A DNA stretch of 64,000 nucleotides. Source: Thuidium tamariscinum (lineage: Eukaryota; Streptophyta; Bryopsida; Hypnales; Thuidiaceae). The DNA lies in assembly GCA_947034885.2 (NCBI GenBank), contig OX344750.2, positions 33,156,821 through 33,220,820 on the forward strand, written 5' to 3'. The notes beneath the pieces are model-generated. The model did no database searches. It was given only the letters and a program-made list of their open reading frames with translations, and was not told the origin of the DNA. Numbering within the stretch: position 1 is the stretch's first letter; every line of letters begins with the position of its first letter. A program made the position numbers and the translations under genes. Shown piece by piece: positions 26,801-36,857 of this stretch.

Positions 26801-27793
26801 GGGTTTAAAGCCTTCCCTTTGCATTTGCATAAACAGTTCATATGCTTCTTGCCCACATCCGTGTTCGGCAAGTCCACCAATCATCACGTTCCACGTGATC
26901 ACGTCACGATCCTTCATCCGGTCAAAAACTAGCCGAGCATCAACCAAACTACCGCACTTTCCATACATGTGGACAAGCGCATTGCCCACACGCATATCCG
27001 ACTCAAGTCCCGCTTTGATGACATGCCTGCGAACCTCCTTCACCCACTCCAAAGCCCCTGCGCTTGAGCATGGATTCAGAATGCTCGAATAAGTGATTGC
27101 ATTGGGTTCGAGGCCTTCCTGTTTCATTTGGAGAAGCAGCCCATAGGCTTCGTGCCCACACCCATGCTGTGCAAGTCCACCAATCATCACGTTCCACGTG
27201 ACCACATCCCGATCGTCCATCCGGTCAAAAACTAGCCGAGCATCAACCAAACTACCGCACTTTCCATACATGTGGACAAGCGCAGTGCCCACACGCACAT
27301 CTGATTCAAGCCCAGCATGTCTTACATACGCATGAACTTCTTTGCCCCACTGCAAAGCTGATGGATCGGCACATGCCTTCAGGATGCTCGCGAAAGTAAA
27401 TGCAATTGGCTGGACCCCTTTTTGGCACATTTGATTGAAAAGTTCCATTGCTTTTTCAGCATCATTGTGCTTTGCATAACCTCCAATCATAATGGTCCAA
27501 CTGAAGACGTTCTTGTTCACAAGTTTATCAAACACTCCACGTGCATCCTCCAATTCTCCACACCTGATATACACGCTCACAAGGTTGTTTGCCACATATG
27601 TATTCTGCTCCATTCCACTCTGGTTGATGTAGTCGTGAAGCTGCTTCGCGACATTAACATTAAGGTTTTCCTCCTTCAAGCACCGTCTCAAAACTTCAAC
27701 ATACATAAATGAGTCGATGGCCATGCCTTGTTCTAGGCCTTTCTTCAAATTACCAATTGCTTCAGTCGTGCTTCTTGCAGTTTTCAAGGACAT
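23858..27793 (-). CDS. PLS-class PPR protein with E and DYW domains (organelle RNA editing factor)
   Basis: One uninterrupted ORF of 1311 residues. The reading frame extends about 50 bases further 5' but has no ATG there; the first ATG is at 27793 (MSLKTARST). PPR repeats of P, L and S type run from about residue 30. Residues about 200-1008 are eight near-identical 101-residue P-L-S triplets. E1/E2 motifs follow (EPGRSWIEV), then a complete DYW deaminase domain with HSE (CSHSEKLAIAYGL), the zinc ligand pair CSDCH, and the terminus HFQNGVCSCGDYW. Such proteins bind organellar RNA and deaminate C to U. No target peptide is obvious. Triplets are of two kinds: QHGCG.EAYGLLLQMKQ with Asn as last P residue, and EHGCGQEAYELFMQMQR with Asp. 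Coding sequence is intact, so a working gene is likely, though the array is recently expanded. Confidence 0.97.
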   Translation of the reverse strand: MSLKTARSTTEAIGNLKKGLEQGMAIDSFMYVEVLRRCLKEENLNVNVAKQLHDYINQSGMEQNTYVANNLVSVYIRCGELEDARGVFDKLVNKNVFSWTIMIGGYAKHNDAEKAMELFNQMCQKGVQPIAFTFASILKACADPSALQWGKEVHAYVRHAGLESDVRVGTALVHMYGKCGSLVDARLVFDRMDDRDVVTWNVMIGGLAQHGCGHEAYGLLLQMKQEGLEPNAITYSSILNPCSSAGALEWVKEVRRHVIKAGLESDMRVGNALVHMYGKCGSLVDARLVFDRMKDRDVITWNVMIGGLAEHGCGQEAYELFMQMQREGFKPDAITFASILNPCSSAGALEWVKEVHRHVLKAGLESDLRVGNALVHMYGKCGSLVDARLVFDRMEDRDVITWNVMIGGLAEYGCGQEAYELFMQMQREGFKPDAFTYASILNPCSSAGALEWVKEVHRHVLKAGLESDLRVGHALVHMYANAGSVDDARLVFDRMEDRDVITWNVMIGGLAQHGCGSEAYGLLLQMKQEGLEPNAITYSSILNPCSSAGALEWVKEVHRHVIKAGLESDLRVGNALVRMYGKCGSLVDARLVFDRMEDRDVITWNVMIGGLAEHGCGQEAYELFMQMQREGFKPDAFTYASILNPCSSAGALEWVKEVHRHVLKAGLESDVRVGNALVHMYANAGSVDDARLVFDRMEDRDVITWNVMIGGLAQHGCGSEAYGLLLQMKQEGLEPNAITYSSILNPCSSAGALEWVKEVHRHVIKAGLESDLRVGNALVRIYGKCGSLVDARLVFDRMKDRDVITWNVMIGGLAEHGCGQEAYELFMQMQREGFKPDAITYSSILNPCSSAGALEWVKEVHRHVLKAGLESDVRVGTALVHMYGKCGSLVDARLVFNRMEDRDVVTWNVMIGGLAQHGCGSEAYGLLLQMKQEGLEPNAITYSSILNPCSSAGALEWVKEVHRHVIKAGLESDLRVGNALVRMYGKCGSLVDARLVFDRMKDRDVITWTVMIDELADHGCGHEALEVFKNMIADDVKPNLISFVAVLSACSHAGLVDEGRRLFLAMTQDYGIEPTVVPCNCMVDVLGRAGHLEEAKLLIGNMPVEPDGLTWGALLGACRTYGNVDLGKLAANESLKLEPMDASAYVLLSNIYAAAGKWEEVLWVRTMMQERGIRKEPGRSWIEVDNKVHDFVVGDTSHPEAKEIYAELRRLSEKIKIEGYIPDTRLVLRNIEEEEKELALCSHSEKLAIAYGLMRTPLGEPIRVFKNLRVCSDCHTATKFISKVTEREIVVRDANRFHHFQNGVCSCGDYW
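24771..27194 (-). repeat. 8 x 303-bp in-frame tandem array inside the PPR gene
   Basis: The block CAATCATCACGTTCCA (+ strand) recurs at 27181, 26878, 26575, 26272, 25969, 25666, 25363 and 25060, spaced by exactly 303 bp, i.e. one P-L-S triplet. In protein order the units are A B B A B A B A, so much of the array also has a 606-bp period. Neighbouring copies differ by few bases, which points to recent unequal crossing-over or gene conversion. Confidence 0.95.
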
Positions 27794-28011
27794 ACTACCG
27801 CCACCACCCGGTACAATATGCCTCGACTCTCTTGCAGTACTAGGCACAATGCATCCTCTTCCATTGTAGCCCTTAGATAGCCTGATTCATCAATAGATTC
27901 TTCAATAGAAATCCCTTCGAAAGAAGAACACTGATACACAGTGAAAGGGTGCAAGACCACTAATGCCCAGTACTCACATATTTCAACATCCACAAATTTG
28001 CATCCATCCAT
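27784..28011 (-). other. 75-codon upstream ORF overlapping the PPR start codon
   Basis: An ATG at 28011 opens an ORF (MDGCKFVDVEICEYW...) in a different frame. It ends with TGA at 27786-27784, so it overlaps the PPR ATG at 27793-27791. It may be a translational control uORF in the PPR leader, a piece of the upstream OSB transcript, or chance. It resembles no protein I know. Confidence 0.35.
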
Positions 28012-28202
28012 TTGAATTCTTAATATCTCTCACATACACAGCAATTCATTGCAAATCATTCCACTTTAAGTGCACCCAATAACCAAAATGGAAGAACTGA
28101 GCATATTGAACACACAAAAATCCTTAAACTCACCCACAATCACATATTTCTAGATGCACCTACTCTAGTCAATAGACAAGGTAGCCAACTCAATTCCTAA
28201 AG

Positions 28203-28760
28203 TTACCTGTCTCCTTGTGTTATGTCTTCAGAATCTTTGGAGCGATAATCAACAATAGGCTGCATTCTCCCTTCAGTTGTCAACTTGAGCATTGCCTTTA
28301 CCCATGGTGGAGTTGACCAGCCATATATCCAAAGTGCTTTCCTTGCCACCTTATGCCTAAAGTCAGGTGATCTAGGATTCCTCTGTAGGCACCACAACCC
28401 ATGATCAGATCCTAAGAAACTGTTTCATACTCATTTTGCATCTAACAATCAATATTCCAGGAATATTTGTTGATGACACTGCAATGGTCTGAGCGGTGTT
28501 TACTCCACTCAATGACAGCAAACAACGCAATTTCATACTTGTTGCTTTACGAAGTGCCCACAAGTGCCCATGGCCTTGTACAAGCAAGAAACGTCCCGTC
28601 ACTCGTTGAGCCGAGTATTGTATCCGCTTTCTTTTATCTAGTCATACCTTGTCAGCTCTGTTGTCCCACCACTGCGTAGGATCCGCAAAGTACTCTTTCC
28701 AAAGTTCTTCAACCGACTGTAATTCACCTGAATCCACCGCAACATGCTTTACCCATGTCA
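28203..28760 (-). CDS. OSB-type organellar ssDNA-binding protein, C-terminal PDF-motif exons (partial)
   Basis: Two exons spell the PDF motif of plant OSB proteins. The upstream exon (28648 to about 28760) encodes LWKEYFADPTQWWDNRADK and ends at a GT donor. The second (28203-28382), after an AG acceptor, encodes RNPRSPDFRHKVARKALWI, then GWSTPPWVKAMLKL, and stops at 28203. They join in phase 0. OSB proteins act in plastids or mitochondria on single-stranded DNA and limit illegitimate recombination. I could not find the OB-fold exons or the transit peptide. Either they lie between 28.8 and 31.4 kb in diverged form, or this is a truncated copy. The stop lies 410 bp upstream of the PPR start, on the same strand. 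Confidence 0.78.
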
Positions 28761-31450
28761 GTCACATTCTCACCACGAGAGGCAAACTCTTTCTGTGACG
28801 ATGGGCATATGATACATACCTGAAGCATTGGAATTCGAAGGTGATCTCTTCCAAACTGATGAAAATGGTGAACACCGGATTGGTCCACTGCCTCGTATGT
28901 GAGAGGGAAAGGGCAGGGATAAAGAAAGGTAGATAGGCCATGGAGACCTGAAGACTGAGATTGCACAGATATTCTGGGTACACAAACGTCAACACTCTGT
29001 TAATAAGCAACTTCGTACCATTCAAAGCGCTCTTCCCATCAATACCGGGGTTTAGGGTTCGGTCAACCATGTTCATATACGGTTACGTTTGGAAAAATGT
29101 GACAACCTCTTTATCAAACATTGCTGTAAAGGAGAACTCAAATTTCGACACATTTGTTGTCAGCATGACCACAGTAGTCCAACCCATGTCACAAGTCATC
29201 CAACCGCTTAATTCACTCACCTGTGCACCACCTAGTCCACGCACCGACAAAAAGCTTCTCTGTTCTCTCCTGCACTGCAATCGCTGTCTACAATCTAAAT
29301 CCCACGACACCAATTGGGGTGGCAGTCCCATCACTATCTACCCACATTACAGAAATCAATTCACAATAACTGTTACTAAGAAGAACATCACAAAGAACAA
29401 CGCCGGAATGGACCTCAGAATTGAACCTGTGGACAGAAACACGTCAAATTGAAAAGAAACTACATGTGTGAAAAATCTGCTACTACTCCAATCCTGAAAA
29501 CCCGAACACATTAACCCTTAAACGTCGGTCCGGGCACCGTCGGAGAAAGCGGGCTGCGACTAGTGTTGCTGATCGAAGGTGGACACACTGTTCACGATCT
29601 ATGAACAAAGTTACGGAAATGATGCAGTTGGGCAGCCCGGCGACTGCAAAAGGGGAACAGTGGAAGCGGTCATTGACAAGGTTACCAATGCCCTTCTCAC
29701 ACGATTTTCATCTGTGTGTCCGAAACCAGTGGAATCAACGGACACGTCTGTAGCTACAGTCCCACCCACATGTGCCGTTTGTCCAGACAGTGGCGTCCCT
29801 TTCTTCCTTCCTAGCAGTAATGTAACAGCTATTTTGTGTAATTTGCCACTTTGCGAAGATTACAAATTGTGTTTGTTCGAGCATGTGAAGAACTACTGAG
29901 ACAAGCACTAGAGTAACATGTGGAAGCAGAACATTACTCTACTTCAATTGAAAGCTTATATATATATATATGGGAAGTTCGGAGCTTGCATCCCAACTCT
30001 TTGGTACAAATCACTTTCTTGCTGCAGCATTCTCTCCGCCTGATAAACAGAAACGATCATACCTAAAGACTGAATGAAGCACATTCACGTAGTATTCTAT
30101 TCCACACGCTTTCCAGGTCATGTTCTTATGGACCTGCATATATGATACAGTGCACATGATGAGAACAAGAAAATCATGTCCACGTTTCTACAAGCTCCTT
30201 GATAGTGATCCACATGTGGTAAACAACACAAACAAATTGGGAAAATGACAAGAGGGGAACCAGAATACAAAAGATGACATGGTGAGCACCAATGACTGCT
30301 CTCACCTTTTGAAAGCAGAACACAACCAATTACTACGTTCACTGAGGTACAGAATGAGACCACGGGAGCTCATTACCCTGATATGTACATTGCTATCTAC
30401 TCGTGAACAAGACAATGACCATGGACATTGCTGAACTCACATTGAGGTCTAAAATTCTCTTCCGACTGATCCGCTTCATGGGCTGAAGTCGAATTTCAGA
30501 CACAAGAGACTCACATCGCTATGAAGAGGACGGTGCTGCCATTGAAGAGACCCAAAAATTCTTCCCAAGTCATGTACCTTCACGAAGAGCACATCGTACT
30601 GCAGAAGAAGAAGCGATATATCCCGCTCCACTGACGCCTGCCGCAACCAAGTTCGTCAGTCAAAGTTCGGAATCTATGACAACAATCAAGAACTTGCGGA
30701 ATTTGCAATGACGTTTCTCCAGATTCCAATAGCACTGTTCACAAAATGGAGAAAATGCACAACTCATAATGGAGACACGCTGGAGTGACTCAAGTACCTT
30801 CTTCTCTCTCAGCAACCCAAGAAGTGACTGCCTGCACAGTAAAGGTGAAGCGAAGCTGAATGACTCTGACAATCACACTGCAAACGGTAATGCAAAAGCC
30901 CAATTGACGTACCTTCTTCATGGCTCAGTAAGTTTCCCACAGATTCACACTGCGTTGGCTACTTATTCTCCCCCTACATCTGAGCATCCATTTTCCTCAG
31001 TATCGAGCTGTCATGAAACCATACCAGCGAGTTCTCCTCAGCGCAGATGGCACTAACATTGTTCTCAAGGCACTTGTCTTAAAAACACGTCCACTACTTA
31101 GCACACAGTCAGCATCGTCTGCAAGGCATTTCTCGTCTTCTTCGAGTCCTTCTTCGCTGTGTTCTCTTTCTCAATTAATGCAAACAGCGGAAGAAATGAA
31201 GGCGAAGAGCAGTGTTAGTGAAGCTCCAGCTTGGAAGTTTTGAACGTCGGAAATGTTGAACAAGTCTGGAGTCTTCCAGGTACAATGCAATTCCTCCTGA
31301 TGAAGTAGTTGCCGCAATTCGTTCGCCAGCAGGTGACTCCCTCACTAGTAAGAGAAATGACCGCTATCCACCGGCTGAAATTGCTACGGCGAACAGTCCT
31401 TCACCTCCCGCAACAGGGCACTGAAGGTGCGATTAGGGTTTCATCATAAA
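28761..31450. other. moderate-GC region upstream of the OSB exons, gene content unresolved
   Basis: This stretch lacks the AT-rich repeats seen elsewhere and may contain OSB introns and 5' exons on the minus strand. A double telobox (AACCCTAAACCCC on the minus strand, near 29050-29063), common in promoters and leaders of plant housekeeping genes, is followed on that strand by ORFs in all three frames but none matches an OB fold. A short TA microsatellite lies at 29958-29970. Open stretches at 29579-29899 (+) and 30660-31056 lack ATG starts or recognisable domains. Confidence 0.4.
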
Positions 31451-31954
31451 CCCTTCCGGGGTGAATCGACCCCCTCGTTGGGAAAACACTGAAATTTTTT
31501 ATTTTTCATGCATGAAATGCTTTGCAAATTCTGAATTCATATTTGCAATCTAAATGCCCCAAATTCGCTAAAAGGCATCTAGGAGCAATCCAACCGACAC
31601 CGTAGCTGGAGTTCAAAGCACACTTTCAAATATATTAAATGAGAATCAAAGTAATTTTTTATCTTTCAATTGGAGATTATAGTAGCTAAGATCAACGACT
31701 AGTCCAGTAGCTAGGATATTTACATAGGTGAATTTCTTTGTATCTTAAATACATGTACGAAGTTTTTTCTTGCAAATTTTGCACAACCTCCTAGTCTTCT
31801 CCATAGACCATGGTCCATGAATTGCATGTACGTGGGGGGCAAAACTAAAAAAACTTGTCACTCTATCCGACCATTTCAAAGACAGTTTTTTTGCCAATTT
31901 CATTTGAAATGACAAGTGGATCATAGCATCTATTAGGAATTTGAAACTAAGTCA

Positions 31955-33350
31955 CTATAAATGATCCAAGAGCTATTAATGGTTGTGTTTAAAAGAAAAT
32001 GAAAGAGATGGTGCCACCATTTGTGACTACCTGTTAAGGTACTATAATACCCTTGAAGTTGGTTAACACTATTAACACTTCTCATATTTCTTTGATATTA
32101 TAAATGCATTAAGCTTGTTCAAATATGGTTTTTTTTCCCTTTGCACTTTTTTTGAACAATGTCTTTTTCTCTCCATCTTGTCAATGTGCCTCATCATGCA
32201 TGGATAATAACAGAATAGGAACTCTATCTTTCCAAACAACACAACAAATTTGTCGTGATATGTACATGTGAAAATCCATCTACCCCATGTCCTTCTTCTA
32301 AGTAATGTTCTTGTCCTATAATTCTTTGGGCACTTATTTGCAATTTGGCTTTAAAGTCCTTGTTGTCATGGTCCCTTGATCCAATAACTGTAAAAATAAT
32401 GGTACGAATGTGAAAAAACTATCCATTGTCACAATGTGGCCTAGACCATGTAGGGTTCTTATGAGATCCAAGATCACTTCTACTCCTTGCATTCCAAATT
32501 CCCTTTCCTTTTTTGCCACAAATTGTGAACACTGCATAGGTTGTGAAAACAAGGTACTATATTTGGAGTCTTTTCTAAAGTAAACTCAAAAAACCCACAT
32601 GTATTTCACAATAGCATCTGTCATTGCCCAAACCTATATGCCAAATTGTATTTGTTTCACTAGCATATATTGCCTTATTGGATTGTATTCGCCCTTATAT
32701 CTAACCATATATTCATCAATAAGTCATTGTTGATGAGGCTTCCACAAAATTTGACATCAGAAATGCATAACTTTATGTAACCAACACACTTTTTCTATTT
32801 TATGAGCCCTATCTAATGCCCCATTCACCACATGCAAACATTGTAATATATTTTCAAATCTTTTTCTATTAAGAAGTTTTGATATTACTAGACAAAACAA
32901 TAAAGGTTTTTCTTTTGACCAATAACATCTCATTCAAAAATAAAAGGACCCCTAAATATGTGCAAAATTCACTATAAAAAAATGTGGGTATAAATGACTT
33001 GTCCACAATGACTGCAGAGACAACAATGACAATAGTCATTTTGTAGTCATTTTGCAATCATTATTGTTAGTGCAATCATTGTGGACAAGTCATTTATATC
33101 TACATTTTCTTGTAGTGATTCATGATACACTAAAGGAGTTCAATCTTGACCACCATGACTTTGACCCATTTCTTTGAGCCACACAATTGAGGCATAATGA
33201 TTAGTCTCTTTAATAATTTTGATCATTGTCCTTGGAGTTAAAAACTTCTCAAACTTGAAGATATATTGATAATTCTTTATAACTAGTTGCACACCTAATT
33301 TTGGGACCAAAGAAGGGGATTGGAGGACTTGCATAATTTTGAACACCAAG
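31955..33350 (-). pseudogene. decayed piggyBac-like transposase
   Basis: Read on the minus strand, the pieces occur in the order of a piggyBac (DDE_Tnp_1_7) transposase. First is FEKFLTPRTM...IKETNHYA (near 33260-33180), then GVLLFLNEMLL, RKRFENILQCLHVVNG, then a core with IDEYMVRYKGEYNP, RQYMLVKQ and WAMTDAIVKYMWVF, then VTMDSFFTFVPLFLQLLDQG (near 32400), and near 31980 HKWWHHLFHFLLN. Stops and frameshifts interrupt it throughout and a CACTA MITE splits it, so it cannot encode an enzyme. In the family the protein cuts and pastes elements at TTAA. No TTAA/CCC ends were found flanking it. Family assignment is from motif order, by eye. Confidence 0.82.
32967..33120. mobile_element. 148-bp CACTA-type MITE with 3-bp target duplication
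   Basis: The element runs 32970-33117. It begins CACTATAAAAAAATGTGGG and ends ATTTTCTTGTAGTG, with long inverted arms that include GACTTGTCCACAATGA and its complement. ATT lies immediately on both sides (32967-32969 and 33118-33120). CACTA ends with a 3-bp duplication define the superfamily. It sits inside the piggyBac-like pseudogene. Confidence 0.88.
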
Positions 33351-33695
33351 AAGCCTTATCTCAAAGGCAAATTTGATAAGCATAGGATCCAAGTCCTCAT
33401 CATTTTTTTTGGATGACCATTTTAATTTCAATGATATTTTGTGTGATTTTTTTGTACACCTACTAGAAAGTGGTAGTCCTTCTCTACTTGGTCCATTATG
33501 TACCCTCTTGAATGTGTTAACTTTGGTTTGCGTTGGAGGATGGATATCTAGTTGTGTTTTTCTTTTCATTTCTAAGATGGACAAAGGTTCCTGCTCTAGT
33601 AATGGATGAATGGAGAGTATTGAAGCTATTACACAACCATCCCCCTTTTCACCACCATTTTCTAGCATTTCTCAATGCTCTCCTTGCATTCAAAC

Positions 33696-35234
33696 TGTTG
33701 GAATTGTAATTCTTGGATAATTTAGCTTGTCATCACTGTAGTCGCTGCGCTGTTGAGTTGAGAGAAACGCGCTTAGGGAACACACGGGGTGTCTGGCTAC
33801 AAATTGTTGAGTATCAACAAGAATATCTTGAAACTCAAATCTTCGCTTGATCTTCCATTGGGCTATCTTGAGTGGATTCTAAAGGGCTAAGGGTAAGGGT
33901 GTGTGATAAGAAACAAGTTTTCAGACGAGTAAAATAGGACGGCCAAATCACGAACTGAACCGTTCAAAAAATTGGCTCCTAAACTTTCAAACTCCCGGTG
34001 ACCAACCTTAAGAAACAAATTTCATCATGAGAACAAGCAAGTCTCGACCATGTGAGCTATTAACCCCACTTCGTCACCCAGATTCGACCATGTGGGCAAT
34101 TAATTCCACTTCGTAGCCCACGACATAAAATGAGGCTAGCGTTGGTTTTACCCAAGCCACCTGCAATAATAAAAATTATGAAGCCACAAGTTACACACGC
34201 AAATATACAAATCTTCAAAACTCCTTCAACAGCAACTTCAATTCCTAAGCTGAATTTTGGAAGAGTGCCACTGTTGCTTCATAAATTCAAATGAGCTAAG
34301 TGATAGTTTATTAGAAAGATAACACAAACTTCTACCCAAACCACCCACAACAACAAAGATTATAAAATCACAAGCTACATACACAAACACACAAATCTTC
34401 AAAACTCCTCCAACCACAACTTCAATTTTCAAGCTGAACTTTGGGAGAGTGCCACCGTTGCTTCACAAATTCAAATGAGCTAAGTGATATTTTTTTGAAA
34501 ATATAACACAAACTTTTACTTCTCCTCGAAATTTCAAGTGATTCTAAAACTTTGTTTAACTTCTATCGCCATCCAAAATTTTGGCCTTAAGAAAAGAAAG
34601 GCAACAGACTCTTCTTCACTTCTATACTCACAACTCACTCATACAAGCTCCAAATAGAATGAATGATATATTCCTAAAAAATTAACTCAATTTTCTACAC
34701 TTCCTCCAAATTTTATTGCAAACCAAGAACCTTTCCATCTTTTATGGTTGGTCAAAGTTTCTGCCTCTTAATTTTAAAGGCAACAAACCTCCCTCCATTC
34801 AAACTAGCACGATTTTTGATTCACAACTTCAAATCAAGTGAGATCAATTTAAAAACTAAACACCATGATACACAAATCATCTAATTTTCATTTTAAACTT
34901 CTCAAAACTCACAACACAACGAGTCCTCAAACATTCGGGTTCTCTCCTAAACTGACAATGAGAAAAAAGATGAATAGTACCCACTTTTCTCTCTATTCTA
35001 TCTTCACTCTAACCACACAAACAAATGGGGTTAGCCCCTAACTCATTCCTCAAACTCTTTTAACAATAATTACTTGGCCCCACAACTATCTCCTTATCTT
35101 TATTTTTGAAGGAAATTCACTTCAAGTTCACCTAAAAAGCAAACCATTCGAATATTTCCCTCCAACTACTTCACAAACACACAATTAATATAGAAAATCA
35201 CTCTAAGTATGAAATGAAGAACTAAAACTTAACA
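33696..35234 (+). mobile_element. possible LTR of a retrotransposon (solo or remnant)
   Basis: The segment begins TGTTGGAATTG and ends TTAACA. TATCAGAGG follows six bases later and partly matches the initiator-tRNA primer binding site common in plant LTR elements. No second copy, target duplication or gag/pol is visible, so this is only a suggestion. Confidence 0.25.
34148..34518 (+). repeat. two-copy 185-bp direct repeat
   Basis: Two adjacent copies, at about 34148-34332 and 34333-34518, share blocks such as AATCTTCAAAACTCCT, GCTGAA(C/T)TTTGG(A/G)AGAG and TTCAAATGAGCTAAGTGATA. They are about 85-90% similar by eye and non-coding. Confidence 0.75.
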
Positions 35235-35285
35235 TATATCTATCAGAGGTAAAAAACTAGAAGTTCAATCAAAATATTATTTCAT

Positions 35286-35800
35286 CTACAAGAACTTGAG
35301 GATGCGTTTGACGATAGTAGCAATATAATTGACATGATCCGCCTTAGTTAAAGGATTGACTGGCCTCTCTAACCATTGTTCATAACCACGACTCCCTTCG
35401 ATAAACCTCACCATGTCATAATACTGCTCGTCGTTTAAACCTTCAAAACATTCTTCAAATGTAACTTCACGGTTGCCGAACTCAACACATCCAACCTGCA
35501 ACAGAACCATCAATGCTCGAACGTCACGTTGAAGATTGTCGTGCCATTGTTTCTCCACACGAGGTTCTTTTGGTGGTCACGATGGCCCAGCTTCATCTTC
35601 TGGCCGCCTATGTAGCAATGAAGAACCTTCTGGCAGTTGTAGCTGATCCGGCAGTTGTGGTTGATCTAGCAGTTGCAATAAAGGAAATTCAAACTCACGC
35701 TCCACTTGAGATTCTTCACCTTCGGACTCAGAAAAAAAACCCTCCAATTCAACATAGTATAATCTAAATGAATAACAAAGAAAATTCAAATCAAATGTAA
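35286..35800 (-). pseudogene. charged hypothetical ORF interrupted by one in-frame TGA
   Basis: One minus-strand frame is open from about 35800 to 35286 except for a single TGA at about 35577-35579. The first part contains EGFFSESEGEESQVEREFEF and a QLLDQPQLPDQLQLPEG repeat. The second contains FEECFEGLNDEQYYDMVRF and LTKADHVNYIATIVKRILKFL. No ATG opens the first part, but a TATAAATA sequence lies about 40 bases upstream on this strand (near 35826-35834). I do not recognise the protein. It may be a decayed gene, an exon, or a transposon accessory ORF. Confidence 0.4.
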
Positions 35801-36533
35801 TAAAATTCTCAAATGAATCTTTCTATTTATAGTATAATAATAACAAAGAGAAGGCGTCACCTTGAAACCATCTCAAATGACGTCATCTTCTTTGTCACGT
35901 TATGAGTGTCAAAATTTATCTAAAGTATATAGATGTACATATTTTTACATAGTGTTTGCATTTGCACGCTTTCCCTAGAGGTTGATTTCATCATCAAAGG
36001 AGCTTGTAGAAGTTGAAGTTGCACTTGAATTCCAAAAAAATTTATCCATTTTATTTTATTTTTTGCCTTATAGATAGGATATGCAACAATTGATGTCTCA
36101 AAAAACACCATTAAAATTTTCAAATAATGCAAAAGTATGTTGACAAAGCATGTCACATCAATATAATTTGGGGTCCACATCCATATAATTTGGGGTATAC
36201 ATCACTTCATTTTCAAGTCCATGTCACAACCGTGGTTAAAATGGTGTTGGATGAAAAAAATTCCCATGTAGCATTGCCCATCCTAAAAAAAGATTACATA
36301 ACATTTAAGACCCTTCCACACATAAGACCTTTGTAAGACTCCATTTTATTTGACATCAAAAAAAAATTTAAATGTGTCACTTGAAATTTTGGTACGTTTT
36401 TTGCTCAACTTTTATGATGGATTTTAAGTAATATCAATGATGATCCATTTTTTGTCAAAGGTAACATTTTATCATATTTTTTTCAAATGTCCAAAAAAAC
36501 ACATATTCTTTATAGTGTCCCTCAAAAGTTGCA

Positions 36534-36857
36534 TTCTCTCAGCCTCATCTTTTAGGTTCCCCTTTCAATCCTCGGATTGTTGACAGTTCCACTTCCTTAT
36601 CCCTTATTGTCTCTCTTCAAGTACCGTCTACTTCAGAGTTGGTAACAAGATTGATAGAAGGGCATTATATTGTCGAAGGAGTTGAAGTTGAGTTAGCACA
36701 TGATTGTCCGCTAGAAGGACCTCCAAAGGCATTGATCCTTCAGCACTCTGCAAGTGAAGATCAAGATCTAATTGGTGGCCAGCCAATACATGCATCAATG
36801 AACCCTTCAGAGCCTTATAGAAGTAGGACCAAAGGCAAACCTATAAAGTGTTCCTGA
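36534..36857 (+). other. open exon-like stretch, unrecognised
   Basis: About 105 codons are open without an ATG near the start, ending at a stop after KGKPIKCS. The residues look protein-like (IEGHYIVEGVEVELAHDCPL, HSASEDQDLIGGQPIHASMN), in contrast to the surrounding AT-rich DNA. I recognise no domain. It could be a retroelement fragment or an old exon. Confidence 0.3.

Noticed and set aside
25275-27092. Plus-strand ORFs repeated every 606 bp (GLKPSLCICINSSYASCP...)
   Set aside because: They are antisense shadows of the PPR tandem array; their periodicity is that of the PPR triplets.
27794-27847. Extending the PPR protein upstream to 27847
   Set aside because: The codon at 27847 is GTG, no ATG occurs between the upstream stop and 27793, and plant genes rarely start at GTG.
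29510-29524. TTAACCCTTAAACG as the left end of a TTAA element
   Set aside because: No matching inverted end followed by TTAA was found downstream within several kilobases.
29579-29899. 106-codon plus-strand ORF
   Set aside because: It starts at GTG, has no recognisable domain, and the opposite strand is similarly open; not enough support for a gene.
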